From Hysterium pulicare CBS 123377 (taxonomy: Eukaryota > Ascomycota > Dothideomycetes > Hysteriales > Hysteriaceae), in NCBI GenBank assembly GCA_000467715.1, contig AJFK01000025.1, positions 33,329 through 97,328 of the forward strand: a stretch of 64,000 nucleotides of DNA, written 5' to 3'. The notes under the pieces were generated by a model that saw nothing but the letters and a program-made list of their open reading frames with translations, ran no database searches and was not told where the DNA came from. A program made the position numbers and the translations under genes. Shown piece by piece: positions 34,480 to 45,948 of this stretch; within the stretch, counting starts at the first letter, position 1, and the number at the start of each line of letters is the position of its first letter.

Positions 34480-35101
34480 TGGTTGCCTTATTGCTGGGAA
34501 ACGTCTCGAGCGTCTTTAGGGATTATTAGAATGTCATACGTCGTATAATACCGCCCCTTGTTCTCAGCGAGCCGATACCTAGTCAGCTACGGTTCTTGAT
34601 CTTGGAGAAAGTTTCCCATTCCGCAACCTTTACTACAGGGATGGCACTCTGTTTCCAACATAAATGAGAGGAGGATTACTCTTCTTCACCGAAGATGCGA
34701 TATAGCCTTCTTCTCAGCGCAAGGAGTCTGAACCACCACTCAGCCGCCGCAAATACTACTCCTCCGCTCCTTTCGCTCCAAAATTTCCTATTCCAAGTAC
34801 CTTTCTGCTGACGGGCCCATCTTCTCAATCAATCAACTTACTCCTTAGGTAGGGCTCCACAAAGCGCACCCTAGGCACCTGAGCATGCCGGGGAGATTGC
34901 TCTATTCGTTCTAATTATTCGCTTGGCTCGGCCCTGAAAGCTAGGTTCTTGGATCATTGATAAATTGATTTGGTAAACCGTAACGCAGGGGCTTTTTCCT
35001 CTCCATAACATAAGGATACAAATGTCCACCCTTCTTTCCCATCCGCTAACACATCCATTAACAACCATCCGCCATCTCTTAAGGAACTCAAAACTTTTCC
35101 A
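34480..35101. other. convergent spacer
   Basis: 622 bp between the 3' ends of the unknown protein and the P450. Open frames here are extensions or shadows of the P450. No other feature. Confidence 0.45.
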
Positions 35102-36750
35102 TTAAAACTCCCCCTCCACCTCTTCCCGCAAATGAAACTCCAAGTAAGGTCCATCATGAGTGCTAACAAGATGATCCTCCAACTGAAACTCCTTGACATG
35201 TTGTCTCCCCCTCGGCCCATCCCGCTTTCCCGCGCCAATCTCCCCAAGCGGGCCCTCCACAACCTTGAAATCGAAATACCAAAGTGTTTTCGCCAGCGTG
35301 TTGCTAATTTCCATATACGCCATAGCCCTGCCTGCACAAGCTCGCGGCCCAACCGAAAACGGCGCAAAAGCTTGTTTAGCGAGATCGACTTTCTCTTTGG
35401 GATTGTCGTCTGAAATGATCCAGCGAGAGGGGTTGAAGGTGAAGGGGTCTGGGAAATAATCGGCGTTGTGGTGAAGACAGTAATTAGAAACGCCGATGTT
35501 GCAGCCTTCGGGGATGAACTGGCCATCCACTATAATGCCTCCACTTCCTGGCGCCACCTCTCGCCAAAGAGTGCCGCCTGTCGGAGGCGTCATGCGCAGG
35601 GCTTCGTCGATACAGGCGCGGAAGTAGACGCAGTCTTTAAGCTTCGGACCTGAGCCTATTTCCAAGCCGGAGGAGAATGCGTTGCGGACTTCGTGGATGG
35701 CTTTGCGGTAGCAGTCTGGATACCTGGATAAGTAGAAGAAGAGAGCGGACAGGGTTGTTGAAGAAGTGTCGGAGCCTGCTACTAGGAGGAATCGCGTCTC
35801 GGACCATAGCTCATCTTTTGTGAAGCCCCGTCCCGTCTCAGGATCCGTGGCATCGACGATGAAGGAGAAGAGGTCCGGTACAGCGTCTTTTCCTGCTTCG
35901 GTCCTTGCTGTGATCAGTCGTGTCATTAATGCCATGTATTTCTTGCGCATTGCCACAGCTCCAGCAAAGAACAGAAAGTGGAGACGTGCTTTAGCCAGGT
36001 CGGGAAACTGCCCATATGTTCCAAGGATTTGGCTCATGCCGCTGATTGAGTCGATGAGAAAGCGGTTGTCAGGCTTGTCCTGCAGCTCGAACGACTGCCC
36101 GAAGTTGAACTGGCCCATGATATCGTAGCCGAGATACTTGCACCTGTCCGTCATATCCACCGGAGTCGACCATTGGTGGCCTCTTGTGACGTCGGCGAGT
36201 CGTCGGATGAACTTATCTACGTGAACATTGATGGAAGGCTCGAATTCTCGCATACGCTGCTCAGAAAGACCTTGGCTTATCACCTTTCGTTTGAAGCGGT
36301 GAAGGTCTTTGTCGATGCAATTGTGCACGTTGAAAACACCATTTGCGGGGAGCATGGGTGTATAGCCTCGTGATTTTTGAACCGCCTTGGCTGGATATAT
36401 GGCTTTATTATGTCAGCCTATGCTCACGTGTAAGCTTCATGAATCTTGGCACTTACTGTGGAGTGCGGTAGCAGTATTGAACACGACCTTGTTCGGGCCC
36501 TGGCGGACAATCGATCCTTGACATGGATTTAGCTCTCCAGTCCCTAAAACCTATGCATCTGCAAGCGCATACCGTAGCGTTGATGGTCTTCCAAGGTGCG
36601 TATATGAAGCTGTCCCATAGCGCTGTGATAGGCGCCATACCAATCGCTGAGCTTTGCCACAAACGGGCCTGGAAGACATGCTAGTGGGCTGAACAGCCAT
36701 CGATAGGTATAAATGACCAGAAACTGCACGCCGTTAATGCACTTGTACTG
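35102..36750 (-). CDS. cytochrome P450 monooxygenase, start codon unresolved
   Basis: Haem-thiolate oxygenase, ER membrane. Exons on the minus strand: from about 36750 to 36573, then 36516-36457 and 36402-35102; about 505-510 residues. The N-terminal anchor is VQFLVIYTYRWLFSPL followed by the Pro hinge LPGPF. The I-helix reads LVAGSDTSSTT, the K-helix EALR sits in CIDEALRMTPPTGG, the meander PERF equivalent is FNPSRW, and the haem loop is FSVGPRACAGRAMAYME with the axial Cys. Splice joins restore GSIVRQGPNKVVFNTATALHTIYPA. In the anchor frame there is a stop at 36751-36753 and no ATG before residue ~40, so the first exon lies upstream or the 5' end is damaged; MASNGIFAMFWQLM at 36844 is a candidate that I could not join in frame. 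Probably tailors the polyketide. Confidence 0.85.
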
Positions 36751-36753
36751 CTA

Positions 36754-37437
36754 AAACATTTCGACATCGTACTCGTAAGCCAAGAAAGAGGAGGAAACCC
36801 CTCATTAGCTGCCAAAACATGGCAAAGATTCCATTGCTTGCCATGTTCGTTCAGCAACTCGAGATGGTTTGATTCTAAGGAGACGAGCCTTGGTATAAAG
36901 GACGCGGGGTGGCGGGGCTGAAGCGCGCTTTCTTAAGGCTGCAGCGACCCAAATTGTTTAGTCACAGCCGGAGGAACAGCGGCTCCGAGCAGGAAGCAGG
37001 CAGCGTCTTGTTGGCTGTGAAGTGGTGGAGCATGACTCCAGCGACCGTTGGCTTGGGACTTGTGGTAGGCTACTGATGTCTCTCGGTCTCCGAAGCTAAA
37101 GTAGAGAAGATCATTCATCGCATTTACAGACGGTGATCACGACTTCACATTGGATTGAGAGACTGATGGGTCACAGCTTTTAGGCGCAGGTCGCAAAAGC
37201 CGTTGGGCACTTGGGGCGCACTTGTCGCGGGCACTTGCGGGCACTTGCGGCTGCCTACGCCGCAAAACACATGGATCGTTAGGGATGTGCCTATGCGCTA
37301 TTTTGGCCATGCAAGTATCACCTTTATAACTCATTACCCTTATTTCTAGATCTGGAATAAACCCCCCCAGACCGAAGCTGAAACAAGACTGAGAAAATAG
37401 CCCAAGAAGTAGCACAACGTCCCGTCCCCAACCAGCC
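36754..37437. other. intergenic region with a short tandem repeat
   Basis: Spacer between two minus-strand genes; it should carry the P450 promoter. A Cys-free, GC-rich tandem motif, GCACTTGCGG, occurs twice at 37231-37250 with two degenerate copies from 37207. No gene. Confidence 0.45.
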
Positions 37438-38851
37438 CTATGCCGACCGCAAGAACGTCGCATCATCAGGCTTCCGAACCCAACTCGACCCATCACTCTC
37501 AGCATCCCCACCCTCATTCTCCGTCCTCTCCACCAACTCATGAAACTCAAGATCACTCATCCTCTTCTGTCTAACCTGCTCGCATCTTTCCTCTTCATTA
37601 CTCCCGCTCTTCTCATTCTTCTCGGTACTGTTAGATCCAGACTGCGTTCTAGACAGCAGCGTGCGCAGAGTCGCACCTATCCGAGAGAAGAAAGGCGCAC
37701 TACCCAGAACTGCAAAGAATCTGGGCATAACGGGTAGGCAGATGACGAGGAAGCCGCACATGAGCTCGATCTCGGACCACCAGGTGAGGAACGTGACCCA
37801 GTAGACGAGATCGGTTGTTGGGAGTTTGTCTAGGATGTAGTAGAGGCGGAGGGCGCCGCCTATACAAGCACTGGAAACTTCGAATCAGTTTGTGGACTTT
37901 GAATGGTTATTTGTTGAGTGCACTTACAGGAGACCAAGTAGGAACAGGGACGACAGTCCCAATTTCTTCTTCGTGGAGAGATGCAAGCTCCAGATAACCG
38001 GTTGCGGAAGTAAGATGATTAAGATATCTGATATCTCATTGAAGATGCCGGCTGCAGTGTTGAGCGCCGTTGTATTGATGCAGTGGCCTCCAGTGATGGT
38101 TTTATCCCAGATCAGGTTCATTGGGGTGCATGAGAAGACCTTGACCATTACGCCGATAACGTAGAATAGAACGTTTGTGATGAGCAGAACCCATGCACAC
38201 CCGAAAGTGTAGTTGCGCGTTCCTTTGGGAGCAAAGACTCGGATGCATTGAAGGAGGATGGCGACTTTCACGAAGAGGATGTTTACGCTGTAGAGGCATG
38301 CGTTGATGTGGTACAGCTGCGGAGTTACGTTAGAGAAGCTTCTGGGTCAGATATAGGAGGGGATCGGAAAGGAAATATGGCAAACGAACGTACCCAAGCA
38401 CCCCTTATCATCTGCCGTATCGTGAAATTCCATTCGTGTACCCCGATAGGAAGGTTAGCCGTTATAAACAGCATAGGTATGACACCCGCCACGAAGAAGA
38501 CCTTGAAGGGATATTAGTCTCCTGATCGAGTTCTTCAACATTTATAGTTGAGCCTCACATATGCGATAATGAGGAGGTCTGTGAAGTTTGTCAGAACAAG
38601 TTCATTCAAGCATTCTCGCGAAATGCATTATGTAACTTACAATCCTCTATTTCCACCTTCCGAACGATTCTAAACTTCGTATAGACCCGCATCGCACATA
38701 CCAGAGTGATGATAACGAGACATACTATATTCAGTATATACGTTTCATTCCTCAAGCTTCGAGGATTCACGAAGTTGGGCTGGACTCCCGGAGGTGGTTT
38801 AGCCGCGGGCGAATTCAGGATCTCTTCGCGTTCCGCCGGAGTTAGTCCCAT
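37438..38851 (-). CDS. fungal rhodopsin-domain (PTH11-like) seven-helix membrane protein
   Basis: Integral plasma-membrane protein of the fungal rhodopsin-domain family (PF20684 type). Exons: 38851-38641, 38578-38559 (a 20-nt microexon), 38501-38394, 38316-37928 and 37870-37438, total 386 residues. The start MGLTPAEREEILNSPAA fits the family; an upstream in-frame extension to 38917 is possible. Seven helices can be traced, beginning with YILNIVCLVIITLVCAMRVY, and including VFFVAGVIPMLFITANL, ILFVKVAILLQCIRVF, WVLLITNVLFYVIGVMV, ILIILLPQPVIWSL and LMCGFLVICLPVMPRF. FSCTPMNLIWD and GHCINT carry the paired extracellular Cys. The cytosolic tail is Ser/Glu-rich. No CFEM domain. It may be a bystander in the polyketide cluster or a sensor. 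Confidence 0.85.
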
Positions 38852-40273
38852 GAGGACCTTGATAAGAATACTGCAATGTATGTAGGTAGGACAACAGGCA
38901 GATTCCTGGGGGTACAAACAATGGGTGGGTCAAGTTCCAACAAAGTCTTTGAGAGTGTAATACATGCTTTGAGCTTACTCATTGCCGGGTTTTGGGTTAT
39001 AGGGAGCACGAAGGTTGATCAGGTTGATCCTACCCGTAGCATCGGAGTTCGTTCAGAGTGGGGGCGTGATGTTTCGCGACTTGCTATCGTCGGACTATAT
39101 ACCAAAAAGATCTACCCTCCGTTTCATGCTCTATGCCTCGAGTAAATTCGCCTCTGAAAGAGATACTGCTATGATCGAATCATTGCAGCTGTGTCATAAG
39201 GCGTCAACCCGCTATCCAGAATATAGGCGAGCAAAGCGGCACGGACGGCCTGAAGAAGCAACCTTCGGTGCTTATCTTCGACGGAACTCAACATGTGGCT
39301 TAAACGGTCATCTTACATGCATCTTATGTAGAAGCTTTATCTTGGTTTGTTCTTCGCGTGCCATGTTTCTCTTGCCTTGGATAAGTCTAATTTCGAACTA
39401 ATGTATTGTTCTGTTTTCCGCGAGTGTTAACCTGGTAAAGGGTAATGGGGAGCGTGCAATATTTTGGTCTTCTAGAAGGATTCTATTCGTGGTTCGTGGT
39501 AAAGTGTGAACTTCTACCTACTCTTGCCTTAACATTGAGTCTGACGTGGAGTGGGTAGCGGGCTTTTTTAACAAGCATTCCGCCGACCTGCCCAGTGTCA
39601 CTGCGCTGTCGTTCAGCTTATAATATCTGCCGTTTTGCTGATCTTTACTCCCTATTGGGTATTAAGAAACGAATGTTGTTACCAATCCCTCTCGCGGGTT
39701 GTGCGAAAAGCTTCCGATGCACCTTGAATGAACCGGCTTTCCAAAGTTGCTGCACATGATGACCCCAAAACTGGTGGCTGGCATCACGCGTGCAATTAGA
39801 TACCAGTTGTATGCTGTGCTGCACTATAGCATCACCCTACTGCTTGTTGCAGTAACTCATACATGGTGAGACTTTCGCATCACATGATCTGGGGTTAATA
39901 AATGGCACGTGATCTACCGCTTTCCAGCCTTAAAAGTTTACTGAGACCGGATTCCTGGTGAACGAGCCGCCGATCTAAAATTGCGAGATATTACGTTCTA
40001 GAATAGTAATGTTGTTTGAAAGATGCTGATAGAACGACAAAGAATTGTAGTGGGAAGGACCTAGTAGAGAAGTAGAACGGTTGGTCGGTCAGTATAGTTG
40101 ATATTGCAGAGCTAACTGGAATCAACGGTAAATGTAGATTCGCTCCCGCTCGAAGAGAATACTGAGGATGTTTTCTATGTATTGCATAAGGATACAAAGA
40201 TATGTAATGCTGCTCTTCAATATGTCTACCAGGATATATTTTCGCACTTACCCGCTACCATTCCTCCGTGAAC
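38852..40273. other. long intergenic region
   Basis: 1.4 kb. A frame at 39015-39401 (+) has no motif. A CACGTG box at 39906. I see no gene or repeat. Confidence 0.4.
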
Positions 40274-42069
40274 CTACGAAGGAATAAAGACCTTTTCTCG
40301 TCTCATAAATAAAGCCAAGATTATTACAAGCGCAGCGGCCGATATAGTCATAACATATCCGTCCGCCAGACTAGCAACAATCGCTCGTAGAACCGCTATT
40401 CTATCTTGGTCCGGCAACGTCCCGAAGAACTCCCCGCCCACACCCGTGATTGCTGATTGAATCAACTTCCGAGGCGTTCCAGGGAGAATCGCCGCTATTT
40501 TGGAGGTAGCCTGGTTGATGAAGATGGTGTTGGATATGGCCAATGACAAGACGATACCGACCAATTGCCCGCAACTGATGAACGCGACAGCAGCATGAAC
40601 CTTCGATGGTGGTACTTTCACTTGAGCCACAGGGAAAGAAGCTTGAACGAAAAGCCCGGATCCAAGCGCTAGAATGACCGAGTATCCGTAGACCTTGCCG
40701 GTGGTTGTGTCCAGGTTGACGGTATACATCAGAGCGGATCCGATTAGCGCAAGAATTCCTCCGACAAGGTACCAAGGCATATAATATCCTACTTTCCCCA
40801 TCACGATCCCGTTGAAAATCACCGCTGAGACCATGACGAGGATGAAAGGTAGCAGCCGCACACCAGCTTTCAGAGCCGAGTCGTCGCGGCCGAACTGGAA
40901 GAGTAGCGGGATGAAATACGTCGGGACGAATGCGCATGTAACTCCAGCCGCCACTTGCGCAAATAGAATGCACATCTCGTAGGACTTGGCGAGCTCGACC
41001 GGGAAAAGTTGGGTGTCTCTTGTCGTGAAAATGGTTCTTGTTTGCTGGATGACGAAGAATATCCATAGGACGCCTGAGCATACGAAGAGGCCTATCGTTT
41101 GGCCGCTGTTCCAGGCATAGACGGATCCACCGAAGGCTATAGCCATAATCCCAGATACGAAAGCCCCAGCGATGATAACGGTTCCAACGAGATCGAGATC
41201 GCTTGCTCTTGTTCTGAAACTGATTCCAGGCCGTGGATCGTGCGAAGGGACTAGGAAGATGTATACTGGTGCTGCGGCACCTCCGATGCAGAGATTGATG
41301 TAGAATGCCCATCTCCATGTAGCGCGGCTATCGGCCAGAACACCGCCAACTATGGGACCGAGTCTGAATGTATTAGGGTGGTCTCCTTATTGTCGAGGTC
41401 TGATATATACTTACACTGTTCCAAGACCCCACATCAGTCCAATCAAACTGAGATACGCTGGCCTCTCCGCTTCGGTAGTGGTAACACTCAGCAAGTTCAT
41501 CGCTCCAATATAGATACCCGCGCCTCCGACACCGCATATCGTTCTTCCAATGATTAAGGCATCCATTGAAGGAGAAGCGGCCGATAACGCGGATCCAGCT
41601 TCGAAGAGGAGGACAGCGATGATGAAAAGCGGCTTCACGTCGAACTCTCCAAATAGTCTTCCCCTATACTTCTGTGTCAACAATGAATCCAGCTGGTCAA
41701 TTTTAAACACCGGTTTCTTTCATACCAACTAAGATTGACGCTCACGGCCCCTAGCGCAAAAGCAATCGATACCCACGGCAGCTTTTCCACGTCACCAAAG
41801 GCATATATGATTTTCGGCTGCACGTCCGCAACGATGGTATTGTCTAAGGCAAATAGAAAAACCGCGGATAGTATACTGATGACAACCAAGATCCATGCCA
41901 CTTGTCCCATCCGCCTTGGTCGTTGCAAATTGAGGTCGGGGTTTGAATCGGCATTATGCGGCTTTTCGCGGTCGATGGCCCTTTGTGCTTCGTTCAATGC
42001 ATTCTGCGCTTCCTCGAGATCGCTACTGGATACGGCCGGAGGAGTCCTCTGGCCACAATGAGGTGCCAT
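40274..42069 (-). CDS. MFS multidrug-type efflux transporter (14-helix, DHA2-like)
   Basis: Exons 42069-41726, 41663-41415 and 41363-40274, total 560 residues. Start at 42069 (MAPHCGQRTPPAV) or an in-frame ATG at 42138. A hydrophilic N-terminus is followed by motif LDNTIVADVQPKI in TM1, typical of fungal DHA-type efflux pumps from metabolite clusters. Splice joins restore NLSWGRLFGEFDVK and GLGTVLGPIVGGVLADSR (the loop with the R-x-x-W-R-W-x-F-Y-I-N motif, here RATWRWAFYINL). IIGRTICGVGGAGIY is the TM4 signature. It ends ALFMRREKVFIPS. Likely exports the cluster product or confers self-resistance. The gene is transcribed towards the rhodopsin-like gene, away from the SDR pair. Confidence 0.9.
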
Positions 42070-42964
42070 GATGATATTCTGCGTAGGTCTGATATTGGCG
42101 AACGCTGAGCGGTGGAAGGGCTCCTGCCCATGTGTCAAGTCGATGCCAAGGACAGAGGGTCATGTCCCGCTGTAAATCGAATAGTCTTAAACTCATCTGA
42201 CGGGGGCGCAGTTCGACGTCGAAAGATTTCGATAATAAAGAGTGTTGGACCGGCGTGATTTGTCGTGAGTCGGATGAATAGCACGACCGATCAGAACGCC
42301 CTCCCGCCGATCCTCCGCAGGGATCAAGATTAGCATTAATTTAGTGCCCCGCTTTCGGGAACCAACTGCTCGGGCCGCATAACTGCTTCTGGTCTTCTCT
42401 TGCCTCTTTGGGTTTGAAATGTTTCAGGTCCCTTGGAAGATGAGTAAGGGGGCCTCGCACCAACATGGGGGCCGGATCACAGCGTTGTATATGGCTTTGT
42501 TTTATAGTACATTACCGGGCAGCGATGCGTTTTTATTGGACGCTGCCCTTGGAGGATCTAAACACCTTGCGTAGGCGTCTAGCATCCGGGAAATAAAAAT
42601 GATGGTGTATGCTGACCTGCATGAAGTCCGTGATGATCGCCTGGCGTTTATCGAAGGTTGCACAACCCCAGCCCGGACGGAGGCTGCAGTCTAGATTTAT
42701 CGTCTTGAGCTCAGAAGATCGAAGCCAGTCAGCACGGTTACTCAAAAGTACGCTGGCGAAGACATATGATGCATACTGCTGTACATGTGCTTGCCGGTGT
42801 GATATCGGTACTTCGGGACGCTATGGTGCTATGATGACCAGAGCCTCTGTCCTGAACGAATTCTTTCCTCGCATTTCCGAAGGCTGCAAAACTATCACAT
42901 CACGGCTATGACACATTACATGAGACACTGTCAATTTCTAAATCGCCGTTGATCTATTAAAGTT
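42070..42964. other. intergenic region, MFS promoter
   Basis: 895 bp. A minus-strand frame at 42533-42745 (...CATFDKRQAIITDFMQVS...) has protein-like composition but no recognisable family. It may be a relic. No repeat. Confidence 0.35.
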
Positions 42965-44252
42965 TCATTCGGTCTTCTTCTGATGTGCTGAAAGTTTCTC
43001 GAAATGAAACATCCCGCTAAAAAGACGTTCCTATCCAACAATCTCTTCGTCAATTGGACTTCCAATGCTGGCCAGTCGGGATTGCTTACCCAAGTCCACC
43101 GGGGAAAGAACGTAGCAAGTAGCCAAACGATAAATGTGCTATTACCATGCCAAAACCATCTACTAGGGTTTTTCTTCGTTGCTTCTTTGACCACGCCGGC
43201 GGCATACCGTTCAGGAGTCATCGTGCCTTTAAGGTCAGTCATTTGGGAGACTTGGAGAAGAGCTTATCGTCAAAACTTACTCGGAGTCCTCTGGACATGA
43301 GCTTTATATTCTTCCGCAAGTGGTGAGAAGATAGAATCTGGGAAGATTTAGTAGCCGAAAATAACTTGGCATAGCTACTAACCTTCAGGTAAAGATCGAT
43401 TGAAATCACGTTGGAGAATGTTCGTGGAGATTTCTCCTGAAATAACGTTCATGACGCGGACACTGAAGCCTTCATCAGCAGGTGACTAATCCAAGCACAA
43501 TAACACATACCCAAATGGAGCCATTTCAACTCGGAGGCTATCCCCATAGTGAACTATAGCAGCTTTGCTAGCATTGTAGCCGGCTTGATAACAGTATGGG
43601 GAGATACCAGCTATACTGCTTATGTTGATGATTTGACCTTTTGCCCGGATGAGTTGACGATGGAAGTGGCGAACCATTCTCATAGGTCCGAAAACGTTTA
43701 CGTCAAAGACCTGCTTGACTTGCGATATATCTGAATCGACCGCGGGCATGGTATAGCCTATTTCACTTTAGTAAAGAACTTTTTCATGGAATCAATCTTG
43801 AAATCACATATTCCTCTAGAGATTGGAGTCGCAGGTTAGCTTCAACCTTTTTCGGGAAGGAATCCAAGATCTCACTGACGCATTGTTTACTAAGATATCC
43901 AGACTCCCGCCAGTCGTTTCCTCGACTTCGACGCTTAATTGCTTCACCATCGCCTCATCAGTAACATCGAGAGAATGCAGATGATATCCAGCTTCCACAA
44001 GATGAGTCGATGATTCGCCTGGGAGTACGGTAGTGATGACCGAAAAGCCTGCAAAGTCTCAGCTGCAAAATTCCGAATTTGCAGTTGAGCAGGGCGAATC
44101 CATGTCACCTTCTTTCTTGAACTCTTTCGCAAGGGCGCTGCCGATGCCTCCTTCACCGCATCTACATTCTCAGCAAAACTGTTATTATCTTTCGATTTTA
44201 ACTTTCAAGTGATTTCTTACCCGGTAACTAATACGAATCGTGAAGTAGACAT
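42965..44252 (-). CDS. AYR1-like short-chain dehydrogenase/reductase, 8 exons
   Basis: NADPH-dependent SDR of the 1-acyl-dihydroxyacetone-phosphate-reductase-like group. Exons: 44252-44221, 44161-44109, 44048-43880, 43765-43511, 43462-43383, 43337-43281, 43226-43090 and 43030-42965, total 282 residues. The first join restores the cofactor motif FVLVTGCGEGGIGSALAKEF. Further: LDVTDEAM, LDILVNNAEIGYTMP (usual NNAG is NNAE here), VNVFGPMRMVRHF, IINISSIAGISPYCYQAGYN followed by ASKAA (Ser, Tyr, Lys catalytic set), APFGVRVMNVISGEISTNI. The C-terminus FHFEKLSAHQKKTE is short and basic. Eight exons in 1.3 kb is dense, and every join keeps frame, so I treat the gene as intact. In salicylaldehyde-type clusters an SDR of this group is common; its role here is inferred. 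Confidence 0.82.
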
Positions 44253-44732
44253 CGTGATTGTTCATCTGCTGAAAAAGCGGAAAAGTTGATTGCCTACAAA
44301 CAGGCGCAGATCAATGATGGGTTGGTTTCACAACGATACCGAGGTCCTCTCAGCTGGGTAAAAAGCTCTCCGGGATTGGCATCAAGACGCGCGTTATGCA
44401 TCATCATCCTTCAACCAGGTTCAAGCCCACCCACAAATTAATCGTGAGCTGAAGGCACTCTGAAATACCACTTGAAGGTGTGGGGGCTATTTGTGCGAAG
44501 CGAGGAGTACAGTCAGCAAATATCCTGACGACCCGTATAAATCTCACCTGCAGATTCCGGTAATGCAAGGCAGACTTGTCACCGCGGCACCCAAGGGCTA
44601 GCGATAAGCATTGGTTCAAAGGTAATTTCGTACTTTATCTTAACACAGCCGTGCAACGAGCAATCGAAAGACGTTTGTGCCTTATAAATTCACTCAGCCG
44701 CTGGTGTTCTCACGCTCGGATATTGATAAGCA
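44253..44732. promoter_or_regulatory. divergent promoter between the two cluster SDR genes
   Basis: 480 bp separating the start codons of two divergently transcribed SDRs in the polyketide cluster, so likely to coordinate both halves of the cluster. No cluster-specific regulator is encoded nearby. I cannot pick out a palindromic Zn2Cys6 site with confidence. Confidence 0.6.
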
Positions 44733-45717
44733 ATGATCGACGGATTTGCTTTGGTTATTGGGGCAGGTGAGCTGTGCCTGGCGTCCCATCACCAAAACAA
44801 GGGTTAACATATTAAAACAGGTAGCGGAATAGGCCGTGACTGCGGACTTGCATATTCCCTAGAAGGGGCCAGTGGCGTAGCATTCGCGGACATTAACCTC
44901 GATGCGGCGTCGGCTGCTGCAACCGAAAGCAAACAAGTTGCTTCGAATCCAGCTTATCGTGCAATTGCACTTTATGTTGATGTTACCCGGGAAGACAGCG
45001 TTTCGGCGATGATGGAGGATGTCGCGGAACACTTTGGACGGATCGACTATTGCGTAACTAGCGCTGGAGTATGTTTTCTGGTCTCGCTTGATATCCGTTT
45101 TAACGTCGGACTGTGCCAGATCGGCGTGCAGGTAGCCAATGAAATCAGTGATGCGTCAGTCCCCGAGTTCGATCGCTTCTACGCTGTCAATGTTCGGGGA
45201 ACATTCTTCTGCACCCAAGCCGCCACCAGGGTCATGAAACGACAAGAGAGAAGGACGATCACCGACCGAAGCGGAAGTAAGGATATCGGTAGAGGCGTGA
45301 TCATTCATCTCGCCAGCTGCAACTCTTACGTCGCGACTCCTAACATCGTTCAATATACCTCGTCTAAGCATGCTATTCTTGGGATTACTAAAACAGCAGG
45401 TAATCCGTTATCCCCAATGTGTTGAGACATGCAGATGAAACTGATATTCATCAAAAATAGCTCTCGACAACAGCCCTCATGGCATTCGAGTAAACGCGGT
45501 ATGTCCTTCTTGGGTTGACACTCCAATGCTACAACGAGCTCTTGAGGGAAATGCTGCCCTAGAAAAGTTGATCAACGATATCGTACCGCTTGGGAGAATT
45601 GCTAGACCGGAGGAGGTCTCAGATGTGATTATCTTTCTGAGTAGCTCCAAGGCAAGTTACATAACAGGGGCTGGTTGGATCATCGATGGAGGCGTTACCT
45701 TGACTGCCCATGTATGA
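44733..45717 (+). CDS. classical short-chain dehydrogenase/reductase
   Basis: Exons 44733-44766, 44821-45068, 45120-45399 and 45461-45717, total 272 residues. The cofactor motif FALVIGAGSGIGRDCGLAY is created by the first splice. Next are FADINLDAASA (Asp after strand 2, favouring NAD(H)), CVTSAGIG (NNAG equivalent), FYAVNVRGTFFCTQAA, IIHLASCNSYVATPNIVQYT followed by SSKHA (Ser-Tyr-Lys), RVNAVCPSWVDTPM and YITGAGWIIDGGVTL, the standard classical-SDR ending. The 51-nt second intron has no stop and keeps frame, so both spliced and retained forms would be translatable. Likely an oxidation or reduction step on the polyketide scaffold, inferred from its place beside the cupin and PKS. Confidence 0.88.
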
Positions 45718-45948
45718 AATAACGTCCAACCGCATTTCCAATTAGACCGCACATGTCTAGGCTAGATTCACTAGAATCCTTTAGGCGATCCCCATAGTTC
45801 AGCTCATGCAAGGCCTCGGCGAAATCGCTTACGCTGTGCACCAACGCTTATCTCAGACATAAAAAGCGACACTTGTTCCTTCCCAATGGCCTGCAACTTG
45901 ACACAATTAGCCCATCACATAGGCAGAAGTTATCTTTTTGTTTTAATC

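Noticed and set aside
39015-39401. 128-codon plus-strand frame
   Set aside because: No motif and composition of non-coding sequence; not supported as a gene.
40401-41318. 305-codon minus-strand frame
   Set aside because: Shifted frame of the MFS transporter exon; Arg/His/Ser-rich as expected for a shadow.
43486-44156. AYR1-like SDR as a pseudogene
   Set aside because: At first the frame looked broken at two introns, but acceptors at 43766 and 43463 restore both frame and SDR motifs, so the gene reads as intact.
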